64,000 nucleotides of DNA from Datura wrightii (taxonomy: Eukaryota > Streptophyta > Magnoliopsida > Solanales > Solanaceae): positions 138,341,001-138,405,000 of the forward strand of contig JASDFA010000010.1 of NCBI GenBank assembly GCA_035772735.1. Reading direction: 5' to 3'. The stretch's first letter is position 1. Each line of letters begins with the position of its first letter. The notes below the pieces were generated by a model. That model was not told the DNA's origin. It was given only the letters and a program-made list of their open reading frames with translations, and ran no database searches. Of this stretch, positions 53,992 to 64,000 are shown piece by piece. Position numbers and translations under genes: made by a program.

Positions 53992-54029
53992 TTCCCTATG
54001 ATGGATGGATGACGACCGTCTTAAGGGAA
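53992..54029 (+). other. Conserved hairpin P2 in N6
   Basis: TTCCC pairs with GGGAA around GATGGATGGATGACGACCG. Confidence 0.65.
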
Positions 54030-55403
54030 ATGTAGTCGATAGGAGTAGATGTTTTGTTTTTAGTTTCTTTGGTGGATTGCATCAATAAACTATAGTTGCT
54101 TATGGTTGCTAAAACTTCGTTGCGTGTTGTAATTGATGTTCAAAACGTGAAAATGATTCGTTTGAAAGCATGCAATTTTGTAAATATGTTGAGTTACCTA
54201 GGCTAGAGAATTTGGTTCATTTTGATTGAGGCTTAATCTTGAATTCATGTAGTTGACTAATTAAAGAGTCTGTGAATGCATCTTGATTCGAGCATGTGCA
54301 TGAAGTGTGAGTGAGGTTTTGCTATTCCATGTCATTGTGAATTGTCTAGAACTTGCCTGGTGTGTATACAAAACGAAATGAAGGAGGTGTAGTGTCGGAA
54401 AGGATGTAGGCATTTCTTTGTTTTAACCGTTAGTTTCCAATTTTTTTTTCTTGTCAAATTCTACCTTTTTATATGTTGTGTACCCTAGTCAGCCCGTTGA
54501 GCCTTTAGCCGATTTCTTTCTTTTGTCCAGAATTGTATGAACTAAGCTTTATTCCTTCTTTTCATTAGCCTTAAAGTCTATAAGAAGCTCTTAAGCGCTT
54601 ACAAAGAACAGAAAATGTTTCCCAAAGTGTTAAAGAGTGAAAAGAGTGAAAAGAAAAGAAAAGCAAAGTGAGGAAAGAAAAGATGATGTTGAAGAGGCAC
54701 TAGTTGTAATTAAATGATAGTGAGGGTACATGAAAACCCTCTGTTTTGTGTCAAGTGTGCCGATGAAATGGGCTGTATGAAAGTAAACCAGCATGAATGG
54801 GAGAAAAAGAGAAAAGAGAGGAACAATGTCCATGAGTCGATGGGAATGAGTTGAAAAGGCGCTTAAGGATGCTAGCGACTATTATTGGCTAATCCAATAT
54901 ATATATACTAGATCCATAGCCCAGTTACAACCCATTAAAAGTCCTATTTGATCCTACATTGCATTTCTTTATATTAGTGGAGTAATACACTAAGGGCAAG
55001 CCTATGGGTCATGACATGATGCATGCGAATTCTTTTGGGACAGAGAGTGAAATTAATTTTTATATGCCCGTACTTTCATGTTTGTGTGCTGCACGAACAT
55101 AAAAGGGGAAGTTTCTCTCGAGTTGTGAGGGTACATGCTTGATGAAAGATTGATTTTCGTGTCGGATTTCTTGATTAGTTGATTTGCATGAGTTTGCTAA
55201 TATCAAGAATCAATTCTTAAAAGTTTAGGAAGCCTCGATGTATTAAGGTCATTGTCTTGTACGACCAAGCATGTTTTCTTGATGATTTACAAGAATTGAA
55301 TAATCGGTATGACCGTAGCGTAAAATGTTGCACCATAGTGACGAAGGTTGGGATGTAATTTGCATGAGTTGTGTATGTGTTGTTCGAGGACGAACAAGGA
55401 TTT

Positions 55404-55417
55404 AAGTGTGGGGTAAG
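55404..55417 (+). promoter_or_regulatory. N6 polypurine tract
   Basis: AAGTGTGGGGTAAG directly before the 3' LTR. Confidence 0.85.
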
Positions 55418-56882
55418 TGACCTTGGGCAAATTTATATGCCCAAGTGATACTCAAACGTATCATTTTTACCTTGTTTGTTGTGCAATGTGTATATAATAT
55501 CATGTATTTGGTAATAAAAATGTGAATTTATACTAACCAACATGATTAGCATTTGTTTTGCAGGATAATGTGATTTTTAGGAGCTAAAATGCGTGTTGGA
55601 ACTATGTCGGAGTTGGACTTGGATGCGAGCGTGGAAAAGACCTTGGATGGCACATTTTACACTGGCTCCGCGATGGAGCCGTGCCACGCTGCCATCGCGG
55701 TAGCACACTGCCTGGGCAGGAATTAATTAGGCAATTTCCAGTGTGGCTGCGCGTCAGTTCCGTGGCACGGAGATAGGCCTCCGCGATGGCCTCCGTTCCA
55801 CGTTGAGACCAATTATTCGGACCCTGCAATTTCCAGAGAGGGTCCGCGTCCATGCCGTGTCACGGAGGCAATGCTTCGCGTTGGCCTCCGTGACACGTTG
55901 CTTGTTATTCCGGGAAAAATTTCCCACTAGTATAAATAGCACACTTAGGTTATTTTTAAAGGGGTCTTCTTTTAGTTCTAGTTTTTAACAGAGTTCAGGA
56001 GTGGAGAGAGGAACGTGGTTTTGTGGCAGTTGAAGAATAGAAAAGATAAGAGTTTTCTTCTCTTCCTTCTTCTTTTCCTTCAATTGTATGCATGATTTAC
56101 ACTCATTCTAGGACGATTAATCCAAGAATGAGTGGCTAATTCCTTTCTTGCTGAGGTTTTGAACTTGTGTAATGATTATTGGTAATAATTGATATGGTTT
56201 CTTCTTCTTCTTGCATATTGTTCTATTAATTCTTGTGCTTAGTACATTCTTCATTGGCCACCATTAATGTATATCTAAAAAGTCCAATTTCACTCGAGAG
56301 AGCATGAAATTGGAAAGTTGTGAATTAATAGGGTATTGTTCTTAACTTGATTTGGGAAAATTGGGTTTTGATGTGCTTTCTTGATAGAAATATACTTGAA
56401 AGCCGTATTAGTCAATTTAGGAACCGGAATTGTAGTGTTAGGTCATAAATTTCATTTGATCACAGAAATGTAGACGAATGGTTTATGATTCTAAAGTGAA
56501 ATTAAATACGAGAGTTTTAATTTCTAGGCAAACGTTCTTGACTAGCAATATGAAGAAGAGGATGACCAAATTATCATAATTATCAACTCCATTACTCGTT
56601 CTTAACCTTGGCATGAGCATAGCCATTGTCTGAATTCAACGTAAATAATAGTTGTTAAGTTTAGTATATAATTAGTTTAGAAACAAAACTCCCTAAATTC
56701 TTGATTGGATAGTTGTTAGCATAGTTAGAAATTGAATAGAAATATAGTGAACTAGGAAATTTTGCATATCCAGAGCAGCCTCCTTGGATCGATACTTGGC
56801 TACTTAGCCACTTTATTACTTGTTTGACCACGTACACTTGCGTGTCGGTTTTTAACACATACCGAGCAGCAGAGCGCGAACA
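55418..56882 (+). repeat. N6 3' LTR
   Basis: 1465 bp, nearly identical to 46904-48368; TATA box at 55931-55939. Followed by TCCCT at 56883-56887. Confidence 0.95.
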
Positions 56883-56887
56883 TCCCT

Positions 56888-57317
56888 AATCATATCCACA
56901 TAAACCACATCCACGTAATTGAATTGCCCACGAACTAGAAATAACATCCTCGCTTAACGATGTAGTCGTGAGGCTAGTTTGTCTTGTTTAGAGGTTCGGA
57001 AGGCCATGAACATGCAATTTTGATTATGTGATACGACAATTGATAGTTTCATACTAAAACCATTACAAAGCGTAGTATCGCATGATTATCCGGCTTTAAC
57101 TCTAGTTGCTCCTTGAATTAATTCAGAGTATTTCATTGAAAGCCCCTAGACTTAATTAAACTTTATAGAAAAAGTCTACATCAACACTTGTGAAAGTTAA
57201 TATCACACTTGAACTTGATAATTAGCTTAATTGGTCCAGTCCCTGTGGGTTCGACATCCGGCTCTTAAAAAGGGCCACTATATTACTTGTACGACCTGTA
57301 CACTTGGGGGCACACCA
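56888..57317 (+). repeat. N4 3' LTR, second piece
   Basis: Continues the N4 LTR after N6, matching about 32467-32899, and ends GGGGGCACACCA before the CATAT duplication. Confidence 0.93.
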
Positions 57318-57322
57318 CATAT

Positions 57323-59237
57323 CATATTTTAATCTTTCAAATATGAGAGGAGGGCATGCATACATTCTCTCTGAAATCATAATCTTTTCATAACATGACA
57401 ATACATAGATTTGATAACAGCATAACTGACTCGAATGACTCAAAGCTGAAATATTACATTTATAAGAAAAGCTGAATAATGAGTAAAACCTTGCTTTTAG
57501 GCATGCATGTATAAAATAATAACCATGAGTAATGAATATGCAAATCTGAATCATATCGACAATGGGAGACATGTCACTTAACCAACATACCACGATACAA
57601 CTTATGTGGTCTCGACCATCACACTCAAGTGGGCAGAGCCATCCAAAACCTTGCTAGGGCTAAGGATGATACCATGATATCGATATCAAGCTCATGGGCC
57701 ATTTGGTCCGGGGATATCTTACAAGGGAGGTCCCAATAATATAATAGTATCAACCTATGTTGGTGCGTAGTTTGGGGGTATAGGGTGATCGACCCTTAGC
57801 CCTCTTGGTGCTAGACTCCTCTCCCAAAACATGCAATGCTCTACATTGTGTATAACAAAGCTCAACACCGTCTATTGACAAATCTCAACAATGAAATCAT
57901 GCATATCTCATCATCTTATGAAAACAACGCTCAATAATGAAATCATGCATAGACTCAACATTTTATGAAAATGTAGCTCGATAATAATATACATCTCCAT
58001 TGTGAATTCATACATATGAAAAGATTTATTTTTAAACATACCACAAGCTCAAAGATAAGTGGGAGCCTTCACTCCAAAAACCATGTGGCAAGCTTACTTT
58101 AGAGATACTACATCATCATACTCGATATAAGGGCTTTGCCCAAAACTTTATAATGCTTGGATCTACTCAATTCATTTTGAAAACATTATCATAATCATGG
58201 GTAGCTTTAGAAACATGCTTTTCATCATCAAATCTCATCATCATCATTCATTAATCATCATCTTTTGCTTTCATGAACTTCTCATCCATGGGTATTTAAT
58301 TTCATAAATTAGAAAACACAATTTTGATTGAAAACAATTTAAAATTAGCACATGCTTCACAAATCATCAATAGAAATATAATCTAATCATACCCATATAT
58401 AGAAATTGAAGAATGATGCAATTGGGTGAAAACCTCATAACTTGATCATAGGAAATTCCCATATCTAGTTAGAGATTGGGCATGGGTGTGGAAGGAAACA
58501 CCCACTCATAACCCTACGTACCTGGAAGGGATTGATTCCTCCAAATATTTGATTATCTAAGAGGAAATTGGATGGAAACCTTGAATACTAGCCTTGAATC
58601 ACTTCTTCAACCTCTCAAGCTTGCATGCATGGTAGGAATAACTTAGAATATATTTTCCCCTCTTAAAATCCACTAAAACAAGCATTAAATGATGTAGTAT
58701 AGGTTTAGGAACTTAGGAAATACGAAAAGGCCCTTACTAAATTCGAAGGAAAATACTGCCAGGTGGTCCTAACGGACGACCTGACGACTCGTGGTCCAAG
58801 GCAACTATTCATCACCTAGCTCGTTAAGTGCACTGTCTGCCGGATCTCCTGGGATCATAACGCTTGACATAACAACTCGTTAGGGGTGACCACGACTCGT
58901 GGTACCCAATCATTAACTAGACTACCTCAAACTTCAAAATTAATCATTTAGCTGGTAACGGCGGACCCAACGAATCGTGGTGGCTGACCACAGCTCGTGG
59001 TCACCACCCGTGAAGTACACTAGTTCCTTCCTTTCATTTTCCTCCTCCCTCACCCACGGTTGACCTCGAATTGTGGGGTCAGAACACGAGTCGTTTCCAC
59101 GCTCGTGGGGACCCTATTCACCAAACTTCCCAACTCTTCACTAGCCTCCCATGACTCGTCTTGTGCCTGCAACACTAGTTTTACATTTTCCTCATTTCAA
59201 CTCCTGGGTACAATCTTTGAGCTCCTGGGGTATAACA
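57323..59237 (-). repeat. N3 5' LTR, second piece
   Basis: Continues 31498 and matches 25190-27175 of the 3' LTR. Contains the AAGCTCAACA tandem tract (about 57850-57980) and palindrome cluster (58760-59160). Ends TATAACA before AAAGA. Confidence 0.9.
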
Positions 59238-59242
59238 AAAGA

Positions 59243-60004
59243 TGTAGTTGTTTCCATAAGAGCTTATAAATGGACCCATAAAGTCGATCCCCCATACATC
59301 GAACAACTCAACCTCTAATATTGGTGTTAGCAGAAGTTCATGCCGCCTTGAAATACTCCCTATACTCTAGCATAGATCACATTGATTCACAAATTCATGT
59401 GCATCTTGATGTAATGTAGGACAATAAAACCTGCATTGCAACACCTTGGCACTGTTCGCACACTACCATAATGTCCTCCCATAGGGGAAGAGTCACAAGC
59501 CTCTAGAATTGGGACCATCTCCACTTTCGAAACATACCTCCGTATTAACCAATTTGCACAACTTCTAAATTGGTAAGGTTCATCCCAAAAGAACTTTCGG
59601 ACATCATGCATGAATTTCTTCTTTTGCTGAAAATTCAATCCTTCGGGTACAATGTTGCTAGCCAGGTCATTAGCAAAATTAGAAAACTACGGTGTCAGGT
59701 CATGGGTTGCAGTTAAGATTCACTCATCCGGAAAAACATCATTGATCTCCTCTTGTGTTCCTGTCTGCCCATTTGTTTCTAGGCGCGATAAATAGTCAGC
59801 CACTTGATTCTCACATCCCCTATGGTCTTTCACCTCAAAGTCGAATTCGTACAACAACAACACGCATCTAATTGGTTTAGCATATTTCCTTGCCATTAAA
59901 TACCTGACTGCTGCATGGTCCGTGTGCACCACCACTTTAGTTCCTAGCAAGTGCGCACATAATTTTTCAAATGCAAATAGACCAACTAGTAGCTCTTGTT
60001 CCAT
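59243..60004 (-). pseudogene. N2 RNase H end and integrase N-terminus
   Basis: 60004-59720 holds the second half of RNase H (TKVVVHTDHAAVRYLMARKY and VADYLSRL). 59638-59387 covers the approach to and part of the integrase zinc domain (KKKFMHDVRKFFWDEPYQFR, ILEACDSSPMGGHYGS). A degenerate start of the catalytic core follows to 59243 (MGDRLYGSI where relatives have an Asp-containing block). The frame is interrupted by stops and then by N3. It continues at 24698. Confidence 0.85.
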
Positions 60005-61065
60005 TATTGTGCAGTTTGTTTTTGCAGTGTTTAGAGCTTTACTAGCATAGTATATTGGGTGATAGATCTTGTCTCTTCACTGACCAAGGACCGCTCCTAA
60101 TGCTAACCTACTTTCATGGCATATGAGCTCAAAGAATTCTGACCAATCAGGTGCTACAATGACTGGTGAGGAAATCAATCTTTCCTTCAATCCATAAAAG
60201 CCCTCAAACAATCCTCATCAAAATTGAACTTATCCTCTTTCTCAAACATCTAAAATAGGGGATGACCTATTTTAGAGAAATCTTTAATGAATCGGCGGTA
60301 GAAACCTGCATGTCCAAGGAAACTCCTAACATCCTTCATGTTACACGGTGGAGGTAACTGGGCAATGGCATCCATTTTTGCTTGATCCACCTCAATCCCT
60401 TTTTCAAAAATTTTGTGTCCCAATACAATCCCTTCTCTGACCATAAAATGACACTTTTCCCAATTTATGACCAAATTCGTCTCCGTACATCTCTTTAATA
60501 TCTCATCTAAATGTGTCAAGCAGTCATCAAATGAGTTCCCCCCAACTGAAAAGTCATCCATGAAGACTTCCATTGTATCTTCCACCATGTCATAAAAGAT
60601 TGACATCATGCATCTCTGGAATATGGCCGGGGCATTGCAAAGACCAAAAGGCATCCGCTTTAATGCGAAAGTGCCATAGGGATATGTAAATGTGGTTTTT
60701 TCTTGATCCTCGGGTGTGATTGAGATTTTATTATATCCCGAGTATCCATCTAAGAAACAATAGAACTCTTTACAGGCTAGTCAGTCTAACATTTGGTCAA
60801 TGAATGGCACTGGAAAATGATGCTTCTTTGTCCAGGAGTTTAACTTACGGTAATCCATGCAAAGTCTCCATCCTGTGATAGGACGAGTAGCTATCAATTC
60901 TTTCTTTTCATTAAGAATAACCATGATGCCTCCTTTCTTGGGCACGCGCTATGCTGGACTTACCCAACTATTGTCTGCGATGGGATACGCCACTTCTGCA
61001 TCTAGCCATTTAATAATCTCCTTCTTGACCACCTCTTGCATAGGTGGATTCAACCTTCTTTGATG
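60005..61065 (-). pseudogene. N2 reverse transcriptase and start of RNase H
   Basis: The minus strand reads LNPPMQEVVKKEIIKWLDAE, PITGWRLCMDYRKLNSWTKK, KEFYCFLDGYSGYNKISITP (catalytic Asp in FLDGYSG) and MPFGLCNAPAIFQRCMMSIF. The palm box EVFMDDFSVGGNSFDDCL (FMDD) and thumb GFYRRFIKDFSKIGHPLF follow. Stops occur near 60955, 60785 and 60249. The palm motifs are intact, consistent with a once-autonomous Athila element. Confidence 0.88.
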
Positions 61066-62029
61066 TTCAATTGATGGGTTGCAATTTTCTTGAAGATTGA
61101 TTTTGTGAGTGCAAATCCCGGAGGGATACTAATAATATCCGCTATTGACCATCCTATAGCTCGGATATGCCTTTTCAACACCTGAATGACTTTATCTACC
61201 TGCAATGGAGTGAGCTTGGCTGAAATGATAACCGAGAGCATTTCATTCTCTCCCAGGTATGCATATTGTAGGTGAGTCGGCAAGGGTTTGAGCTCCAGCT
61301 TTGGTGTGGTCACAATAGATGGTTGTGATTGAGGGGTAGTATGTTTCTTCAAATCAAGGTCCAGCTTTCTTGGTGGGAATGGATAATCTCTTATCTCCTT
61401 ATGCACATGATGAACCTTCTCGAGTTCTTCACCTTTCAAGAAAACATCAGCAATAAGTGCTCCAACAACTTCTTCCTCAATTTCCCACTCGAATATATCA
61501 TTTTCTACAATGTCCTGCATTGGAGCCGTGTTGTTTTCTGTTGTTTGAGCTGCCATCTTAAATGCTAACTCATTCATCTGCTCCTCCAATTGTTGAATGA
61601 TGACATCATGACTTTTTACTGTGGTTGTTAGGTCCAAGAGTATACTCCGTAAATCTTGAACTCCCTCTTCTGTCGCAAGAACCTTTTCAAGCACCACTTC
61701 CAGAGTACTTTCCATATGAGGTGGACTAACTCATTACTCTCTTCATTACTCGTATCGACTTACCGAGCATAGTTCCAACCTTGGTTTCCATAATAGACAT
61801 GATCATAGTTATGGTTTGTTTGGCTATATCTAGTATGGAAACCCATCATATAGTTCATCAACAACTCCATCTGCTTCATCATGACTAACAACATTGCGTA
61901 TTTATTCCCCTCTCTATGCCAATTTTTTCTACTAGCTTGATGGTCTCCACACAAGGCACCCCTTTCGGGTCTCATGAACATCCTCCGAAACAGCTCATGA
62001 GCCGCACACAATCGATTAGTAGCGACCAC
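61050..62029 (-). pseudogene. N2 gag C-terminus fused to start of pol, protease missing
   Basis: 62029-61760 contains NYMMGFHTRYSQTNHNYDHV and YGNQGWNYAR, a gag linker. 61715-61050 begins with a coiled coil typical of Athila gag C-termini (LRSILLDLTTTVKSHDVIIQ and LEEQMNELAFKM). It passes directly into the pre-RT segment LKPLPTHLQYAYLGENEMLS and HIRAIGWSIADIISIPPGF. The retropepsin expected between them is absent, as is the capsid domain upstream, so two internal deletions are likely. Confidence 0.8.
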
Positions 62030-62083
62030 TATGGCGTGGAACTAATTCAACTTAACAATAAACACAAGAATATCAAGTGCTAG

Positions 62084-62101
62084 TCCCCGGCAACAGCACC
62101 A
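62084..62101 (-). promoter_or_regulatory. N2 primer binding site (Asp tRNA type, diverged)
   Basis: The minus strand reads TGGTGCTGTTGCCGGGGA four bases after the 5' LTR, two mismatches to the N5/N6 site. Confidence 0.8.
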
Positions 62102-62105
62102 TTTT

Positions 62106-63702
62106 TGATAACGTCCAAAATATATCCTTCATGCAAAGAATATACATGGCTGAAGTATCAAAACAAGTAACCCGATGAGTGTTAGGGTCAAATCCATGAG
62201 GACTAGGGAATGATAGTTGCAAGTGTTGGTTGAGAAATTAAAGTTAGAATGCACCACACAGATTCAATATAAAATCAAATAAAATTAGGGGGGTTAAATT
62301 TGGCAATGAATTGTATTGGGTGATTTAGTGAAATAAAACAGCAAGATCAGCACTGTTGTCAACAATAGTGTGAACGACTAGAGGTGTGGTGTAGATGAAA
62401 TACTAACTAGATCGGGACATACCAGGCCATCTTATGAGTTCAATAAGTGTAAATAATATCGGGACATGGATAATTACAGCTTTTCAGCCTTTTAACTACC
62501 TCTTACTAGAGTTTTTTCAAACCTCTAGCAACAATTTAGCTCAACCCGATTCAATTTGAATTAGCAACTGCACTAATTTCTAGCTATTAGCTGCTAATAA
62601 GGAATGAGAATGCAATTTCAGCTATTTCTAGCCCAATTTCACAATCTCTTATCCATACCCACTATTAGATTCTCTTCCAATACATAATTATTCTTTTACA
62701 AGCAACAATCAAGCAAGAATAAATAGACCAATATCATAATAAATGGATCTTCCTTTATAGATTGAGGAGAATCTAACATATTTACACTTAGTTTAATAAT
62801 ATGATGATGACTCTAGCAATACCCACTCTAATTAAGTATTCATCATCACACAACTCTAGTTAATAATTTAGATACTCATGATTAAAAAATTTGAAAATAC
62901 ATTCATCAATAGCTTCATTGAATTTGATAGCAAGAGTAGAAAAATCAAATTCACAAAATAGTCTCAAAAAAAAAGCTGAAGTTACTATTACAAAGAAGAA
63001 ATAGAGCAGAGTACTTTTTCCAAAATTTTCAATCAGAATCTCCCTATCTCAACTGAGGGAATGTTCTTCTCCTAAAAAGGGAAACAATGATGTGATATAT
63101 GCTTTGCTCTCTCTCAAATCTCTATTTCTATCTCTCCTTCTGCATATCCCAGTACAAAGTACTTTATCTTCTATTTATATCCTGAAAAGTAGGGCACTTT
63201 TTATCTCTTTTTGGACAATTATACCCCTGTGCACCATTCTGGAATCGGCGGAGACACCAGCGTTTCACTGGTTCCAATTTATGAACCACCGGGTATCTTT
63301 TCTAGGCCCTTACTCAACCCTAGTGAACATTGGCGGTTCACCCGGCGTTTCGCCGATTCCATTCCATGAGCCGCCGGATCTTCAAGCTATTTTCTAGAAC
63401 TTTGGGTGTCCTTCGATGACTGGACCGGCGAATCACTGCTAGCAATACGCAAACCGCCGGTGGAATTAATCCTCAAAGGCAGTGATGTTCGGCCTTTGGT
63501 CACCGTTTCGCCGGTTTTCATTTGTGGATCACCGATTTACTCTCACTCCCTTCTTTTTGCCCTATTTTTGCTCTTTTCTTCACACTTAGTCTTATGCACA
63601 CAAAAAATGCAATAAGGGCATAAAATCCAGATAATCAACTCAAGAACTAAGCAAAAACTCAAGTTTTGGAGTCAAATGAGTTGGTAAATTGCTAACTCGT
63701 CA
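62106..63702 (-). repeat. N2 5' LTR
   Basis: 1597 bp, partner of 17551-19134. The plus-strand ends are TGATAACGTCC and CTAACTCGTCA. The GGCGGTTC cluster is at about 63235-63540. Followed by GAAAT (63703-63707). Confidence 0.9.
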
Positions 63703-64000
63703 GAAATATACTTGAGAGTTTTGAGTTTTGATTTTGTGAGGGAATTAGTGTGTGAACTCGAGTGTTTTTATATTTAGTTCTAATTTTTGCCCTATTTGAA
63801 CATGGGTCGGGTCGGGTGCTAATTTTTTTTAATTTGGTGCACCACTACCCACTTGACGGGTCGTTCATTACATAAATGACTCGTTTGGCTTCTCGTTCAG
63901 TCCATTAAGTCAAGGAACTTACTTGAGACCTAACGACTCGTGCTATTATCCAATGAGTCATGACGTGAGTCATTGGTCCTATACTCTGTTGGCCCTTTAG
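63703..64000 (-). mobile_element. N1 (right part): spacer upstream of ORF2
   Basis: N1 resumes after N2. This 298-base stretch is non-coding and contains ATGACTCA, ACGAGTCGT, AATGAGTCAT and ACGACTCGT words (63845-63985), the same family of motifs as in the N1 LTR U3 (12500-12840). It lies upstream of the predicted ORF2 leader intron once N2 is removed. Confidence 0.6.

Larger units (their letters stand above)
53510..55403 (+). other. N6 3' non-coding region
   Basis: About 1.9 kb parallel to N5. It contains a purine-tract copy (53579-53592), two ATCGANATGATCGAT repeats (53797-53890), P1 (53932-53956), P2 (53992-54029), TCTAGAACTTGCCTGG (about 54346) and a TTACAACCCATTAAAAGTCCTA-like block near 54926. 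Confidence 0.7.
46904..56882 (+). mobile_element. N6: Athila-like gag-protease-ORF2 element with intact ORF2
   Basis: A structurally complete 9979-bp element: LTRs of exactly 1465 bp (46904-48368 and 55418-56882), exact target duplication TCCCT (46899-46903 and 56883-56887), primer site 48375-48392, gag-protease 48511-50811, P0, internal U3-like segment 51225-51395, predicted intron 51573-52283, intact ORF2 52289-53509 and purine tract 55404-55417. Like N5 it has no RT, RNase H or integrase. Nearly identical LTRs make it one of the youngest insertions here. Confidence 0.96.
31499..57317 (+). mobile_element. N4: small Athila-like element split by N5 and N6
   Basis: Plus-strand element in the N3 LTR with exact target duplication CATAT (31494-31498 and 57318-57322). 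5' LTR 31499-32899, primer site 32906-32923, gag-like gene 33054-34186, 3' non-coding region, N5, purine tract 45920-45932, 3' LTR 45933-46903, N6, and the remaining LTR 56888-57317. Its own length is about 6.0 kb, close to its relative L2. No pol and no ORF2. Confidence 0.93.
24704..59237 (-). mobile_element. N3: Tekay/Del-like LTR retrotransposon split by N4
   Basis: Minus-strand chromovirus-type element inserted in the N2 integrase gene. 3' LTR 24704-27175, broken gag-pol 27418-30802, primer site 30996-31006, and a 5' LTR in two pieces (31012-31498 and 57323-59237) around N4. Without N4 it is about 8.7 kb. RNase H and the integrase zinc domain are deleted. Confidence 0.88.
17551..63702 (-). 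mobile_element. N2: Athila-like LTR retrotransposon split by N3
   Basis: Minus-strand element. 5' LTR 62106-63702, primer site 62084-62101, gag C-terminal remnant and pol 59243-62029, then N3 (24704-59237 plus duplication), the rest of integrase 23922-24698, hairpin P0, a motif-rich spacer, ORF2 21303-22567, a 3' non-coding region and the 3' LTR 17551-19134. Excluding N3 it is about 11.6 kb, usual for Athila elements. Protease and most of gag are missing. Confidence 0.88.

Noticed and set aside
59060..59269. 69-residue ORF across the N3 LTR end
   Set aside because: It crosses an element junction and includes LTR palindromes; no coding support.

Overview
This window is repeat-rich plant nuclear DNA built almost entirely from LTR retrotransposons. 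I see no host gene, rRNA, tRNA or CRISPR array. The gag/pol types (Ty3/gypsy Athila-like and chromodomain-type Tekay/Del-like), the Asp-tRNA-type primer site TGGCGCCGTTGCCGGGGA and the iMet-type site ending TATCAGAG point to a eudicot with a large genome. An asterid such as a Solanaceae species is plausible but unproven.

Layout. Two clusters share one outer element. Names used below: L1 and L2 on the left, N1 to N6 for the nest. L1 (+, about 466-12462, Tekay-like, 5' LTR truncated) contains L2 (-, 2334-8265, small Athila-like, 5-bp target duplication CCCAC). L1 abuts the U3 of N1 (-, 12463-17550 and 63703-64000, Athila-like, runs off the window). N1 is split by N2 (-, 17551-63702, Athila-like with RT/RNase H/integrase). 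The integrase of N2 is split by N3 (-, 24704-59237, Tekay-like). The 5' LTR of N3 is split by N4 (+, 31499-57317, same small family as L2). N4 is split twice: by N5 (+, 36098-45902) near its polypurine tract and by N6 (+, 46904-56882) inside its 3' LTR. Almost every junction was placed to the base from TG...CA ends and target-site duplications: N4 CATAT, N5 AGGAT, N6 TCCCT, with N2 and N3 each showing one mismatch. This gives N1>N2>N3>N4>(N5,N6), five nesting levels, with N5 and N6 youngest.

Biology. N5 and N6 are two members of a family that carries gag and protease plus a second ORF (ORF2, matching what I recognise as the 'putative plant transposon protein' domain family) but no reverse transcriptase, RNase H or integrase. 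Each still has equal-length LTRs and exact target duplications, so the machinery was probably supplied in trans. L2 and N4 are smaller still (about 6 kb): only a zinc-knuckle plus coiled-coil gag-like protein remains. N1, N2, N5 and N6 all carry ORF2.

The most interesting signals are non-coding. (1) Upstream of ORF2, the N5/N6 family carries a second copy of the core of its own LTR U3, followed by a predicted leader intron that ends a few bases before the ORF2 ATG. N1 and N2 show the same layout with different, family-specific motifs. This looks like a separate ORF2 transcription unit. (2) Copies of each family's own polypurine tract recur inside its 3' half. (3) Three short hairpins with conserved loops and changed but still paired stems recur across families that otherwise differ. 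These three observations are my candidates for an undescribed system in Athila-type elements.
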